Assembly: GCA_028583405.1 (NCBI GenBank) | Contig: CM053252.1 | Span: 41,379,697-41,443,696 of the forward strand | Source of the DNA: Pogonophryne albipinna | Lineage: Eukaryota > Chordata > Actinopteri > Perciformes > Artedidraconidae | Direction: 5' to 3' | DNA: 64,000 nucleotides | Shown here: one piece after another, positions 46,348-59,227 of the stretch | How the letters are laid out: the number at the start of each line of letters is the position of its first letter | Numbering within the stretch: the stretch's first letter is position 1 | Notes under the pieces: generated by a model | Seen by the model: the letters and a program-made list of their open reading frames with translations, nothing else | What the model was told of the DNA's origin: nothing | Database searches by the model: none | Program-made: the position numbers and the translations under genes

Positions 46348-46573
46348 TGTAGTGCCGAGAGATAGGGAGTCGAAGGCGGTGCAATGAAGGTACAAAGCTG
46401 GCTTTAATGAGCAGCAGAAATGCAGATGTTGTCGGGTCGCAGCCCGGGAAGACAAGAGAAAGAAGCCAGGAGGGCACACAATATATACAGTTAGCAACAC
46501 ATAGTCCGTGCGGAAACAATACCCCCAACCCACAGTTCAATGGTGAATTATGTTAATCAGTGATCACGACACA
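46348..46573 (-). mobile_element. 3' LTR of an LTR retrotransposon
   Basis: Read on the minus strand, the 226-bp unit starts TGTGTCGTGATCAC and ends CGGCACTACA (TG...CA). The sequence just upstream on that strand is GGGGGGGCT, a plausible polypurine tract. No second LTR is seen in the window. Confidence 0.65.
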
Positions 46574-47066
46574 AGCCCCCCCAGAATTCAACCATGGACA
46601 CAATCCTCGCGTCCGGGAGGAAGCACAACAGGGGCCGAGGAGGGCGGGGCCGCAGGCGAGGGCCGGGCCATGGAACGGGCCATGGAACGGGCCGTCGGAA
46701 GGGGGCCGCAGGAGAGGGTAGGGGCCCTAACGAGGGTGAGGGCATCCCCACCGGGGGTGGGGGGCAGGCCGGAACGGGCCGTCGTAAGGGGGCCGCAGTA
46801 GGCATCGTGGCGAATGAAGAAAACATCCGCCAGCCGTAGAAAGCAGGGCCGCTGTGCTGCAACGTGGGGACGGGCGTGAACAACCCGGTGGCCCCCCAGC
46901 AGGGAGGAGCGCTGCCCGGCCGCAGGCGAAGGCACAGCGGCGGCGGGCATGAAGCCCTCAGGAGGAAGGAGCCGTGTCCCCGGGGGGCAGGGGCAGTATC
47001 CCCGGGAGGAAGGAGCTGTGGACAGGGGAGAGGCCAGACGGGATCAGACGATGTAAACGCACGATG
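46574..47066 (-). mobile_element. Truncated internal region of the LTR retrotransposon
   Basis: GC-rich, Pro/Arg-rich sequence adjoining the LTR. A minus-strand frame of up to 171 codons exists but is low-complexity, has no recognised gag or pol motif and reads into the LTR. I treat it as retroelement 3' internal sequence, cut off at about 47066. Confidence 0.5.
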
Positions 47067-47217
47067 GCGCACACAGCAGCAAGCGATGACAGCGATGACA
47101 GTTTCATTTTGAACGTGTCTGAGAGCTCATATGAGGCTGAAGGATCGGGTTATGTTGTATCTGTTAGAAGTTTAGGAATTAGTTGCGTCAATATGGGTGA
47201 TAATACGATCATGTAGC

Positions 47218-47385
47218 CAGTGGTGGACTGGGACTAAAAATCAGCCAGGGACTCTCGACCGGCCCACTTCGGTACCGCTAGTAAATTGTCAACGGGGGGA
47301 GTGGGGGATGTGCTAGTGACTTATCCGACCGGCCCACTTCGGTACCGGCCCATCGGGATTCGTCCCGATGGCCAGTCCGCCACTG
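47218..47385. mobile_element. 168-bp hAT-like MITE
   Basis: Ends CAGTGGTGGACTGG and, inverted, CAGTGGCGGACTGG. The interior has two copies of CCGGCCCACTTCGGTACCG. The flanking 8-mers (CATGTAGC, CACCCAGC) agree at only five positions, so the target duplication is degraded or absent. Confidence 0.7.
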
Positions 47386-48572
47386 CACCCAGCCCAGCCC
47401 ACGTAAACTGTCAACGGGGGGAGCCTCGCTGCGGGGAAACGGTGGACCTAGTGTCCCGATCGGAGTGGGAATAATAATAATAATCCGTGCATTTTATCCA
47501 TTAATTTCCCCAACATTGTGGTAAAAAAACCACACATTTAATCCACGTTGGTGTACTACAACTACAAAAAGCATCGGTTTGTTTTCTCATCAGGAAATGC
47601 AGACCGGCTCAAACAAACGATTTTTAATCATCATTCTCACGATCATTTAATGCATCATATGAAAGCACTAATAAATGTAGTTCCATCCACTTGAGTTTAC
47701 AACTACAAAAATAATCGATTTGTTTTTATATCACATCCGACGGGAGGAAATTCAGCAGCTCTCACTACCGATTTTGAATCCTAATTTAATCATCATCTTC
47801 ACCACGATCATTTATGTTTATGTTCGCCGAATTGACATGAAAGCACTGACAAATATGAATATACTGTAGTCAACTTCATTAAAACGTTATTAACGTACCT
47901 AAACTCATTTCTATGCATGACAACACACTTTGTCCGTGTTTGGCTCTCTCGCCGCACAGTGAAGCGTTCCCGCATTGACGTCACTTCCGGCTTCCCCCAA
48001 AACTTCAAAATGAGTCGAAGGAATTTCCTCGCGATGTTCCAAATTATTTATATTTATCGGAACGGTATCGCACCTTCTTTTTTAAGCTGACGGTTCGAGA
48101 TGACTAGTAGCCCAATATTTCATTGCACAACAGTTGTTGGCAGGCTGTCACAGGCTCTTTAATGTTTATTTTTATTATATTTTGTATTTATTTGAGTGAA
48201 TACATTATTCACAGTTTAATAATAATTAAAAATAAATAAATAATAATTTATGTTTTGTGATAATTTTTTCTGCTGTACCCAAAACGTACCGAACCGTGAC
48301 CTAAAAACCGAGGTACTACCGAACCGAAATGTTTGTGAACCGTTACACCCCTAGTGATCACTACAACATACAACTATTTTTTAAATCAATAAAATCATTT
48401 TCTAAATCCATAAAAGTATTTCAATTAATATTGGGAGTCATATCGTTACTTGTGTGGCCATGTAATAAGCGGGATAATGTGCAGCGACTTGGTCATTATG
48501 GGGAAAAGAACACCGACAGGCTGATCAGGAGCCCGACGCGAAGCGGAGGGATCTAGATCGACCGCGTCAATG
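47386..48572. other. No gene; contains one end of a further TIR element
   Basis: About 48262-48355 (ACCGAACCGTGACC to GGTTCACAAAC inverted, then TTACACCCCT) looks like one terminus of a hAT-type element that starts AGGGGTGTAACGG. The other end was not found. The rest has no recognised feature. Confidence 0.4.
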
Positions 48573-51500
48573 CCATAGACCAGGGGTGCCCACACTTTTT
48601 TGGCTGGTGAGCTACTTTTGAAATGACCAGCTCACCGAGGTCTACCAACCAAAAATAAAATCCCAAATTGCAAGGGTTGCTGAATAACACGTTTTATTTA
48701 TACATGGGATAACTACAATAGGGCTGCAACAAACGACTAATTTGATAATCGATTAATCTATCGATTAATGAAACGATTAATCGATAGATTAATCGTACTA
48801 TTACTGTATGCCTTGCACAATTTCTCAAACGCTCTTATTCAGCCATCAACTTTTAGATTTAGCTTGAGGTTGTTTTAGGCATGTGGAAACTAACAATGAA
48901 GACAATAAAGATGAATACTTGATTCAAAAATACATATATTATTAAATTAACTTAACAAATTGTGAAAAAAAATTACATTGCTTTTTATTTAAATAAAATA
49001 AATAATATTTCACATCAAAAGAAACAACAATGTTTTAACAAATCGTATTAAATAATCTGATGACAGAACTGTAAACAGAATAGCTGAAACTTTAACAAAA
49101 TAAAGAGTAACTCTGTTACCTCTAATCATTAACCCATGTTTGTATAATGTAGTTAACTCCGTGTGTTGCTGCTACCATACATAATAAGACCTGACGTGGA
49201 AACGTTACTCGTGGATGGGGGGGCTACAGGGCTACTAGAAAGACAGTCGAGCCCGGTGCATTTCTCCGTCTGAATGTGGTGCACTTTTGATAAATGTTTA
49301 GACAAATTGCTCGTGTTACCGCCCTTACATGCTAAACACTCTTGGCAAGGAGCATTGTCCACAGGGCCGCCCCTGGCCAACTTGGGGCCCCAAGCGACAT
49401 TGTGAGATGAGGCCCCCCCCCAACCGACAGGAGTGAAACATTATTTTTTTGGAAACAAAGTAGGCTAATATAATAATATAAATATAATTCCTGTTTATTA
49501 TTATTATCAACACTTTTTTATACAGTGAGGTAAATGGTAAATGTGCATGTATGTCGTTCAGTATGCGTTTACAGGTGAATACGTCTGCATTTCCTGCCAA
49601 ATACTAGCCTCAAAAAGATTAAAATATAATTAATGCAAATAAACAACTTCTATTAATAATAATAATCATAATCATAATCAATTCAATAATATAAATACTA
49701 TATTCTTTTATTATAATATAGTTGTATAGTCAAGACAAAACATGCTTATGACATGCTCAAAAACTGATATTTCTTAAATCTGTATTCAAATGTAGTTCCC
49801 TCTGTCAGCAATGTATCAACAACTACACACACATTTCTATCAGTATTTCTCTGTGTTGTGGTTGACATGATGATGACTGTTAGGAGTTAAGGGGAGAGGC
49901 TGAGCATCACCATGAATTGTGCAAATTGACATAAAAATTAATACAAGGGGAAAAAATGCTCCATGTTTTTTAGGCTGTAAACTTTAACTGTTATGTAAGC
50001 CAACTAGACAGACAGTGTATCACTCTTCCTCCTGTACATTAGCAGATAAAAGGCATCACATACTTGAATGAATGGTAAATAAAGAATGCTGGAAATAACT
50101 GCATCTCCATTAGCCTATATGCTCTGCAGAGACTGCCTTCTTCATGTCGTGAATTGCAGCTGATGTTTTAATATGGCAATTTGACTTATACAACATTCGC
50201 AAGTTGTACATTTGACTCATACATTAACCCACCTTCGAGTGATGCTCTAGTTTCTTCAAGTTTAGTTTTTTTCCCTCTAGCTTGCGCCGGACTGAAACTG
50301 TCTTTTCACCGACATCTCTTCACCTGCACTAGTGGCCGTATCAAAGCCGTGACTGGTCAGATGTCGATTCATTGCAACGGTGTCGGGTTACAGACGCGCT
50401 CCCCTTGTCACCTCTCATGCCCCTTTCACACCAACACGTTTTCAGCTCCGGCTCGGAGCTGGAGCCTGAAAAGTGCCGTTTTTTCCTGTTCACACCGCAG
50501 CGGCGCCGCCTCTTAGCTCCGGAATCCGGTTCACTTCCAGCTCCAAAAAATTGTCGGTCTCGGCAAGAGCTTCGGAGCTAAGAGGTGGCGTCCCTTACGT
50601 CTCTCTTACGTCGAGGCGTGCAGGAAACTAAACCCACCTCCCCTGAACATGGGTCGACTGTCATGCCTGCCTACAAGCAGTAGTGCTTATAAACAGGGGT
50701 GCACATAACTTTTTGGCCCTGGTTCTCAAAGGAGCACTTGGAAATGTTGCTTGGTGCTCATCCTTAAAATGAAATAAATAAACCGGTCTTTATTTGTCAG
50801 ACACACGGCACAGAACACACAGAGGTGAACACAGAACACACATGCAGAGGCGAACACAAGACAACATTAGCACGACCAGTAATCCTACAAGCTGTCATCA
50901 CTACCCTCCTGACTGTTCTCCTCACTGTCTTCCTCTCTGTCAGACATGGTAGCTGATGATGTAGGCCTACTACTTTCTCTCTGGTTGAGTCTGCGATTAG
51001 CTGCTTGCATCCACAAGTCAACAGCTGGTTTTGGGTCGAAAGTCCAGTTTTAAAAGGATATGTTTGGTTACTGTCCTATAGTATACATTGGAATGATTTC
51101 AAACCTGTTTATCCCAATAATTATAAAGGAGTGCCTTGAAAATATGTGTTTACATAAATTGTGACCAAACCGTTTGAACTTAGACTAAAGTGAACTATCT
51201 AAACACTCAGAGTCCTTTACCTCACTGAGCTGTAGTTATCAGCCTCTCGGTCTGACTGGAGTGGACTCTCCCTCCACATCATTGTAGAAACATCTTCTTC
51301 TTATATCTGTTAGAGCAGCTAGCACCAGATTCTAATAACAACAGCGCCGGTACCGGTGCACCCTCCCTCTCTCCCTCGCTCACTCGCACTTTGGCTGTGA
51401 GCTGCGGGCGCCAGACAAGCCAACATCCCCCATTTTCATCACTTACAGCGCCCATCGTACAGGGCAAATGAAACGTGTAACCGGGGTGAAAAGGGTGTTA

Positions 51501-51618
51501 CATTTACTTAATTATGAATGTTGTTACATCACGGTCGAAAATTAGGATGAGCACCAACGGTCAAAAAAATGTTTTTCCCTCCCAGAACTACCAGCGCAGC
51601 GCCTCCACAGATCTGGCG

Positions 51619-52322
51619 TTAAAGCAAACAGATATTGTTCTAAACTGTATTAAAGTAAACAGGTATTATCTTGAACTGTATTGAAGTGAACATGTATTAT
51701 TTGGGACTGTTTTAAAGTAATCCTATATATATAACCCTTCTCACATACACTCACTGACCCAGATATCAGCACACACACACACATACACTTTCCCCCCCAC
51801 CAGCACATGCACATGTTCTTATTCAAGGTTCTTCCTGGGGCCAGTATAATCTCAAGCACCAATATATCTGTGTACAATGTTTGATTGTTTTGGGAAAGAA
51901 TAGTTTGTGTGAAATCTTCCCTGGGAAAGTAAAGGAGTGAAGTTAGGTGGAAGATAAAAAGTGATTCTGACCTTGACTAGTTCCGAGGCTCTCACGCTTC
52001 ACTTAGGAGTAAAATGGGACGGAAGAGCCGACGCACATCTCCGCCCCAAAAATGTCCATATATACTGTTGTTTATTCATGCAAAATGCCCCCTTGTTTCT
52101 GACTGGCTGGTCCCGATACCTGTATCGCACAGCAGTAGAGCTGGGAGCCCGGAGTACTCTGTAATTTGTATTGGTGTTTTTTACCATTAAAATCAGATTA
52201 TTGTTATAACTTTTATGCCGGTGTTTTGAACTCCTTCTCTTATTAATCTGACCAGGCTCATCTAACGAACGGCGCGGAGCAGAGGTGGGCTTTAAGCCAC
52301 CACTACTGTGTTTGCTTCAACA
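51619..52322 (+). repeat. 5' LTR
   Basis: 704 bp, starting TTAAAGCAAACAGATATTG and ending TTTGCTTCAACA. Compared with the 3' LTR it has a few substitutions and short indels (for example TTCATG near 52075 and a 15-base insert near 52215), so the pair has diverged slightly since integration. Confidence 0.92.
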
Positions 52323-52325
52323 ATC

Positions 52326-52343
52326 TGGTGACCCCGACGTGAT
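52326..52343 (+). promoter_or_regulatory. Primer-binding site complementary to tRNA-Trp
   Basis: TGGTGACCCCGACGTGAT matches the complement of the tRNA-Trp 3' acceptor and T-arm end. It starts three bases after the 5' LTR, where reverse transcription would be primed. Confidence 0.85.
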
Positions 52344-55300
52344 GAGTGCTGGTCTCTAGAAGGACCACCGACAGCCAGCGGACGAATTTCTGTCCAGGGG
52401 AGGACACCCGGGACACCGTTGACAACTAAACCAGGACGTCCTACATAATACAAAGGTAAAACAGATACCTGTTGATTACCAAAATCTGTGATTTGGCTTT
52501 GCTACAAAATTTTAGAGTTGTCAGCGGCGTCCTCAGTGTTCTTAGTCACGGTAAAAAATACAATACTTAAGAAAGTGTTTGTATAAGAGTCAGGTGGACA
52601 TTCCGGACCTATAGGACACTAAGGGTGTGTGAGAGTCTGGTATTGCATTCCAGTCCTTAGCTCACTAAAGTGAAGTCGGTGCTCAGAGTCCGGTAGGGCA
52701 TTCCGGACCGGGCATCGAGTTATATTTAAGAAAGTGTTTGTAGAGTCAAGTAGAGCATTCTTGACCTAGCAAAGTGAACCATTGAGGTCTCCGTGAGGTA
52801 GTCTAGTCCTGCACGGCTGACTCGCTGGGGAAATTCTGTAATAAACTGTGTCATTTTTTACGTCGAATCTGTGTAATAATTGAGAAGAGAGAGCAGAAAC
52901 ATAGTGACAGGAGAAGGTTTGCAGAAGCTGGGAGCTTCATCAGACAGAGGAAGTTCATTCGTGGTCAGCTGCTGCCCTCTGGAGGCGAACAGGGTGTACA
53001 ACCATATGCTGTGTGCACGTCTGAATTAACAGGACATTCAAATAAATAACAATAAGGACATTAAGAGTAACGACAAGATTTCTCCAGTGTATTGATAAAT
53101 ACAAGTGAACACAGACCAACCCAGTCAGATAAAAGATACGAAGTCAATCATGGAAGAAGTGAAAGATCGAGTGATCTGAAGTTGGAGTGAATACATTGAA
53201 AATTAATTCATCAATGTGTGATTTGAGGAAGTAGATATTGAAATAAATAAGAAACTATAATTTGTGTTTTTAGCCGTTTTTGTGGGACACAGTTACGTCA
53301 CTTTGTGGTTTTATGAGAGGTTTTGAGAACTGATTGGTACCATTGCATTACATTGTGAATTTCATGGTATTTGTCATGAACTAAGGATTGTACTTAATTA
53401 TATTTCAAGAAAAAATTATATTACATACAGTAACGTTAAGGGAAAGTAAAAAGTGGTTATGTATGACAGGGGTGCTTATGCCCGCTTCGGTTTTCAATGT
53501 CCGCCATCACGTTAAAACCATGGTTAAAACGGAGGATTGGTGGCATTTTCAGTTCATTGCTTACTTCCACACGCCTTTTCCCCTCCTTGTCTCTTTCATG
53601 ACTTTATTTAATGCATTAGAACGATTGTTATCGTAACTTTCCGTGTTTCTAGAAGTCAAGCTCACTGTTCACATTACGGAGTATATTTCCGGAACGGCCT
53701 TTCAAAATAAAAGCCACAGGCCGCTGTTCACCAGAGATGCCTTCACAATAAAACAGTAATTAGCTTAACAATATATTTAACTTATATTACGTCGTTAAAC
53801 ATTGATTTTAATTCATTACAGTTTTCAAATACGGCGCGGATTGAATACAGTTATTTGTGTATTCTGTTACAACCTCACCATGCTTGTAACACAACTTAGA
53901 TAAACAATTTGAAAATGAATAGAATAACCAAGTAGATAAAAGATTAATCTGTGGTTAGGGAAAGTTTCCTTGTTTTGCCTATTAACTTAGAACTGAAGTA
54001 ATAAAGAATAGGCAGACTACTATCATTAGTTTGTTTTAACATTCACCTGTTTCAGCATTCCTGACCTCAGCCGTTTTATTTTGTAACCCGTTGGGAGAGA
54101 GATTTTAAATTGAGTTTTTCTCAGTAGCTGAATGGCTGTGATTACAGCAGCATTGGATAGCTGTGCACCACCTTTTGGGTTCTCTGAATCAGTGTGTTGG
54201 TGAAGAGTTGCTCACTGCAAACAGAAGAAGTGTGCAAAGAACGCATCTCTGAGGAGATATTGACATTATGCTTGTGCCTCGTTGTCAAGGCAACAGTGGT
54301 GTGAAGAGGTACTGCGGTTTTGGGGGATTTCTGCTGGACAGAGGACAACGTGTGTCTGCCAAGTGATTCCTTCCCTCATCCCAATGCCAGGGAGAGTTTC
54401 CTTGGAGCCCACTGACCAGGGCCGGTCCTAGCTTTTTGGGGGACCCTGCCACTGACTACAGCTGCATCACTGACTGTGCTCATTATGACAAGATCTTGAG
54501 ACATGCTTGTCTCAGATTGTTCAGACTCTGAAGGAATGATGCAATGATTTTACAGCATAATTGTGCAAGAGTTTCCCAGGGGGTGGTGTAGAAACCTTAA
54601 TGCTTAGTGTTTAGATAAGAGGCTGCTTGTTTAAATGATGGTCTGGAATACTGAAAAGAATAAAGTTTATTATTCTTGTTTAGCAAACAAGACATCTGAT
54701 TATTATGTCACACATAATAATCTTGACATAGAAACTAGCTATGGGTAAAACGTGTGGTTGTTATACCATTGGTATCATGAACAAAAGATAAATAAGGAAA
54801 TAGTAACTGCTTAAAGATGAACGGATTTCATATCCTAGAGAGGATTAGTTATTGTGAATACTCCACAAGGTATCTACTAATGTATTTTAAAGAACCAAAT
54901 TTAAAGAAATTGAATTGACTTGATAAATAAGTGAAGATAAAAAGTTGTATTAACCATGAATAAATCAATTGGTAAATAAAAGATAGCAGTAAAGATGGAA
55001 CTATTAAAGTAAAATGAGAATCATCCTAAAACACACTGAGGGATAAAGGGGGAGAGTACAGTGTAGAACCATATTCTTCAATCTTTTCATCATGTTTACA
55101 AATTATTCTTTTAGAGTTTTTATTCATGTGTGAATTTGGGAGTGTTTTAATTTGTTACAGTATTGATCAGTTCAAAGGGAGAGTTTTAGTAACATCTCTA
55201 TAAGATCAGACAAATATTTATTTATATAGGCCATGTTGAAGGGAAAGCTAGTTCTAAACAAAATATAGTATTTCAATTTGAGGTATTGGCTTCACCATTG

Positions 55301-57430
55301 TGGCATATATTACTACAGGAGAACTTTTTCTGGGGAAATAACTGTTGTTTGTCGTTCAAAATGTAGAGTTTAAAATTAAATTAAAATTAAAAACAGCTAA
55401 TTTAATTTTGAAAAAGCAATATAATTGGGAGTAAACAAATGTGGGGCCTTGGATCACCCATTGTAAAGGTGCATATTATTGACAACCAATAGGGAGAATG
55501 GGTCACTCGACCCACCCTGCAGTGGTTTTTAAAATCTTAGTTGCAGCTTCACAGGGAGCGCACGGCACCAGATTATGAGTTTAAAAGACAAGCGTCACCA
55601 CCTCCTAATGGACATCCATTTAATTGGTAATTGGCTGACATTTAGAGATGTTAAAAAGTAAAAACATACCTACCATAAGTGATAATTCCTAAATTCAACT
55701 ACAAACCATTGATGAAATTACTTCTGTTTTTAAATCCTTAATAAAGGAAGGAGTGATTGTTACATGTTCGTACACCCAAGGTTCCACTCACTGTTAAAGA
55801 GGTTAACATTGTTCTTTAAGTGGACCAGAATTGAAGATAAATTAATATGAGTTATGAAATACATAGCAGAGCTTTACAGATCCTAATAATGTTTTGACTC
55901 AAGATAATAATTATATGCACAAGTTTCTGAAATAGATCTATTAGACATTTTAATACTAATTAGGTGTAAATAAACTGCAGTAGTAGTACTATAAGGAAGT
56001 GACATTTTTGGCTAACACATTTCAGGAAATGTGGGAAACAGCTGTCTCAATGAAAAGTTAGAGATATCTTGAAAAGTATAGTTGTAATTGTGAATTAATT
56101 AATGATGGCGCTCCATATATGACAGATTTTTGTAGACAAAGGATACTGGCCTATGCTGAAATATCGAAGTCTCTGCAGAGCACACACATGGCCAAAAAGA
56201 CTGAGACCAACTGACCTTTGACCCTGACCGACAGTGTAACTTGAGAAGGCACTGTCAATGACTGACTCTGGGGCGAACCTGACCAAACTTGACTTTACAA
56301 CCTGACAGACGGTGTGAGTGTGAATGAATGCCGGCATGTGATCAGTGTAACTGCATGATTCTAAAACAATAACTAACCAAGCATGTTTTTGGACTAACAT
56401 ATTATTACCCGTTTCTAATCTACTTGATGATATTTTACTCCCACAGGAGGTGGCAGTTTGCAGAATGTGAAACTCAAACTAAAACATGAAGATTCTGTTT
56501 CTTTTAGGACTGAAGGATGGAGAGAAACACTTCATTTCACTGAAGTGTTTACTGTGGAAATGATGGATGTACATTTGGGAAAATGTTTGGTATTTTCTTA
56601 TAATCCATGGTTACACATGAGGTTCATGTGTAAAAAGGGGGAGTGTAAACTTCACAATGTACATTTTTCATTTAGGGACTGAAAGGAACCTGCTGCCCCA
56701 ACTCAATTGTTCAATCTGACCATTGATTGACAGTTTTAGAATTGACCTGCTCCATATCTGGGGATAAGATACTGTTTGATGAATGTTGACATGTTTCTAA
56801 TATTGATTGAGTTATAACAGGTAACATAGATGCAGAATCAGTGGCCAAGGGGCTACTGTGAGAGATGTAAGTCCAGAATGGAATACTGAAGAAGTTGACC
56901 TGTGATGATGAAACAATTTTGTAATATTTCAACAGGTATTAAAGTAACTGAGGTTTGAAATGTACAAAGAACATATTACAGTTAAAGCTAAAACATAGTA
57001 ATGTAATGAGACAGAATTTAATTTAGACAGCATCATGTAACTAGCCTGGTAAAGAAGTAAAAGCCATAGACTTTATTGTTTAGGTCATTATGGGGATATA
57101 CATTTCATCTAGATTCATAATAGAAAGACATTTGATGACAGTTTGTTGGAATTCTGTATTCATTTTTTCAGCTTGATAATATCTAAGCACTGACAGGTAG
57201 AAGCAGTATCACCAGGAAATCATTCACTTTGTCAGCATCATGATTTTGGTTGTTTTTGAATCCATAACATTAGTGTGTTTCTTTACCAGAAACATTAGCA
57301 GTTCATATTATATTTAGATTTTAAATGGGATCTCACGGATTTGATTTAAAAATAAACACAGATGCTTGTCAGAAATTCAGAGCTATTGAAATAGGTTATT
57401 TAGTTCACCTAGAGATGTTGGAGTTTTGTT
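52344..57430 (+). other. Degraded internal region of the LTR retroelement
   Basis: AT-rich with many stops. I find short frames only (for example 56458-56682, 74 codons, no recognised domain). A stretch at about 55690-55830 keeps the spacing of a retroviral-type RT N-terminus but is interrupted. No intact gag, pol or env is present. Confidence 0.5.
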
Positions 57431-58422
57431 TTGTTGCCACAGTCCAAGTATTACGATTCTGAAGCTGCACTGGCAGACAGGAGGTCTACAATTAATTTAG
57501 AAAACCTGTTCACAGACGGCTGTTGTTTTAAGACACCCCACCAACAGGCTCCAAACAGCGGAGGGCCCAGGAGCCCTGAGCGTAGGCTTGAGGGATTTGT
57601 ATCAGATTTCTCCACACAGGTTGGTGACGCCAAAGAGGGACCCAGGAGGCCGACACAGCGGAGTTCGTCTGGCTGTAGGTCATCAGGACAAAGTGGCTCA
57701 ACCCCAGGCTCTCCGGCCCCGACCGAGTGACCCAGCGGATCTCTCATGCCGTCCGTCTAGGAGGAAAGCTGGAGCCAGTGTGCGGCGGGGAAACCACCTG
57801 CTAGGACCGTGGACGACATCAGGACGGACGTGGCCCTCGACGAGGAGGTCGACTCGGAAGCAGCCATCAGCGGACTGGAGGAGCAGGATCGGGAGGACAT
57901 CCCTCCAGCAGTCGACCCAGAAGGCGCCATCAGCGGACCGGAGACGGAGGATCGGGAAGACATCTCTCCAGCATCGACCCGGAAGCCGCCATCAGCGGGC
58001 CGGAGGAGGAGGATCCAGAAGACATCTCTCTAGCAGGCAGCCCAGAAGCCGCCGTCAGCGGATCGGGGGGACAAAGACACGGCAAGCCAGGACGGCACAG
58101 GGGACTACACTTTCCGCTGAAACAGGTTGATATAGCCGGTGTGGAGTTTGTTTTAATATCCCATTTTTGAGGAACTTTGTTTTTCCCATTTTTTGAGGAA
58201 CTTTGTTTTAATATCCCATTTTTTGAGGAACTTTGTTTTAATATCCCATTTTCTGAGGGAGAAGCTGCCCCTTCCCCTTCGTACCAAATGCCCTTGTTGG
58301 CTTACGCGTCGGAGGAGGACGAGCACGATGACTCAGCCGACAAGGACAATTTTTTTAACATATTTTGGTCTCCCTCCACTGTCATAAGAAGTTGTTATGG
58401 TGGACTGTTCCTAAAGGTTTAA
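57431..58422 (+). pseudogene. Repetitive open frames near the 3' LTR
   Basis: About 57840-58060 is a 63-bp tandem repeat (about 3.5 units) encoding acidic units with AAISG and EDREDI. One unit lost a base, so the repeat shifts frame at about 57972. Further on, a 30-bp repeat (about 58165-58255, GAGGAACTTTGTTTTAATAT) encodes aromatic FFEELCFNIP units followed by an acidic EEDEHDDSADKDN. Function unknown. Confidence 0.35.
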
Positions 58423-58542
58423 ATCCCAGCTTCTGATGGATTTATATAAATGTTGGGGGACAGACAGTAGAAAAGAATGACAGTGGTTATGTTTCAAATG
58501 CTGTGTATAAGTTGATCTCTGAAGGTGAGATCAAAAGAGGGG

Positions 58543-59227
58543 TTAAAGCAAACAGATATTGTTCTAAACTGTATTAAAGTAAACAGGTATTATCTTGAAC
58601 TGTATTGAAGTGAACATGTATTATTTGGGACTGTTTTAAAGTAATCCTATATATATAACCCTTCTCACATACACTCACTGACCCAGATATCAGCACACAC
58701 ACACACATACACTTTCCCCCCCACCAGCACATGCACATGTTCTTATTCAAGGTTCTTCCTGGGGCCAGTATAATCTCAAGCACCAATATATCTGTGTACA
58801 ATGTTTGATTGTTTTGGGAAAGAATAGTTTGTGTGAAATCTTCCCTGGGAAAGTAAAGGAGTGAAGTTAGGTGGAAGATAAAAAGTGATTCTGACCTTGA
58901 CTAGTTCCGAGGCTCTCACGCTTCACTTAGGAGTAAAATGGGACGGAAGAGCCGACCGACATCTCCGCCTCAAAAATGTCCATATATACTGTTGTTTATG
59001 CAAAATGCCCCCTTGTTTCTGACTGGCTGGTCCCGATACCTGTATCGCACAGCAGTAGAGCTGGGAGCCCGGAGTACTCTGTAATTTGTATTGGTGTTTT
59101 TTACCATTAAAATCAGATTATTGTTATAACTTTTACTCCTTCTTTTATTAATCTGACCAGCCTCATCTAACGAACGGCGCGGAGCAGAGGTGGGCTTTAA
59201 GCCACCACTACTGTGTTTGCTTCAACA
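58543..59227 (+). repeat. 3' LTR
   Basis: 685 bp, same start and end as the 5' LTR. It is preceded by the purine tract AAAAGAGGGG and followed by GCGCCC. Confidence 0.92.

Larger units (their letters stand above)
51619..59227 (+). mobile_element. LTR retroelement with tRNA-Trp primer-binding site, internally degraded
   Basis: Two LTRs (51619-52322 and 58543-59227) flank 6.2 kb. After the 5' LTR and a 3-base spacer comes TGGTGACCCCGACGTGAT (52326-52343), complementary to the 3' end of tRNA-Trp. A purine tract (AAAAGAGGGG) precedes the 3' LTR. The interior has no frame longer than about 180 codons. Around 55690-55830 there are weak traces of a retroviral-type reverse transcriptase start, with stops. 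No target duplication beyond a possible GCG was found. It is an old, defective copy. Confidence 0.88.

Noticed and set aside
46557..47072. 171-codon Pro/Arg-rich minus-strand frame
   Set aside because: Low-complexity GC-rich sequence that runs across the polypurine tract into an LTR; no recognisable gag or other domain.
49153..49380. Independent 75-codon gene
   Set aside because: Its first residues are read from the end of the inserted hAT; the real content is the second half of a BED-finger exon, annotated as a split pseudogene.
52326..52343. tRNA-like sequence
   Set aside because: Only the complement of a tRNA-Trp 3' end is present, at the position of a retroelement primer-binding site; there is no cloverleaf or anticodon arm.
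57588..58130. 180-codon Arg/Ser-rich plus-strand frame
   Set aside because: Off-frame reading of the 63-bp tandem repeat in the retroelement. The acidic frame of the same repeat looks more natural, and even that is frameshifted.
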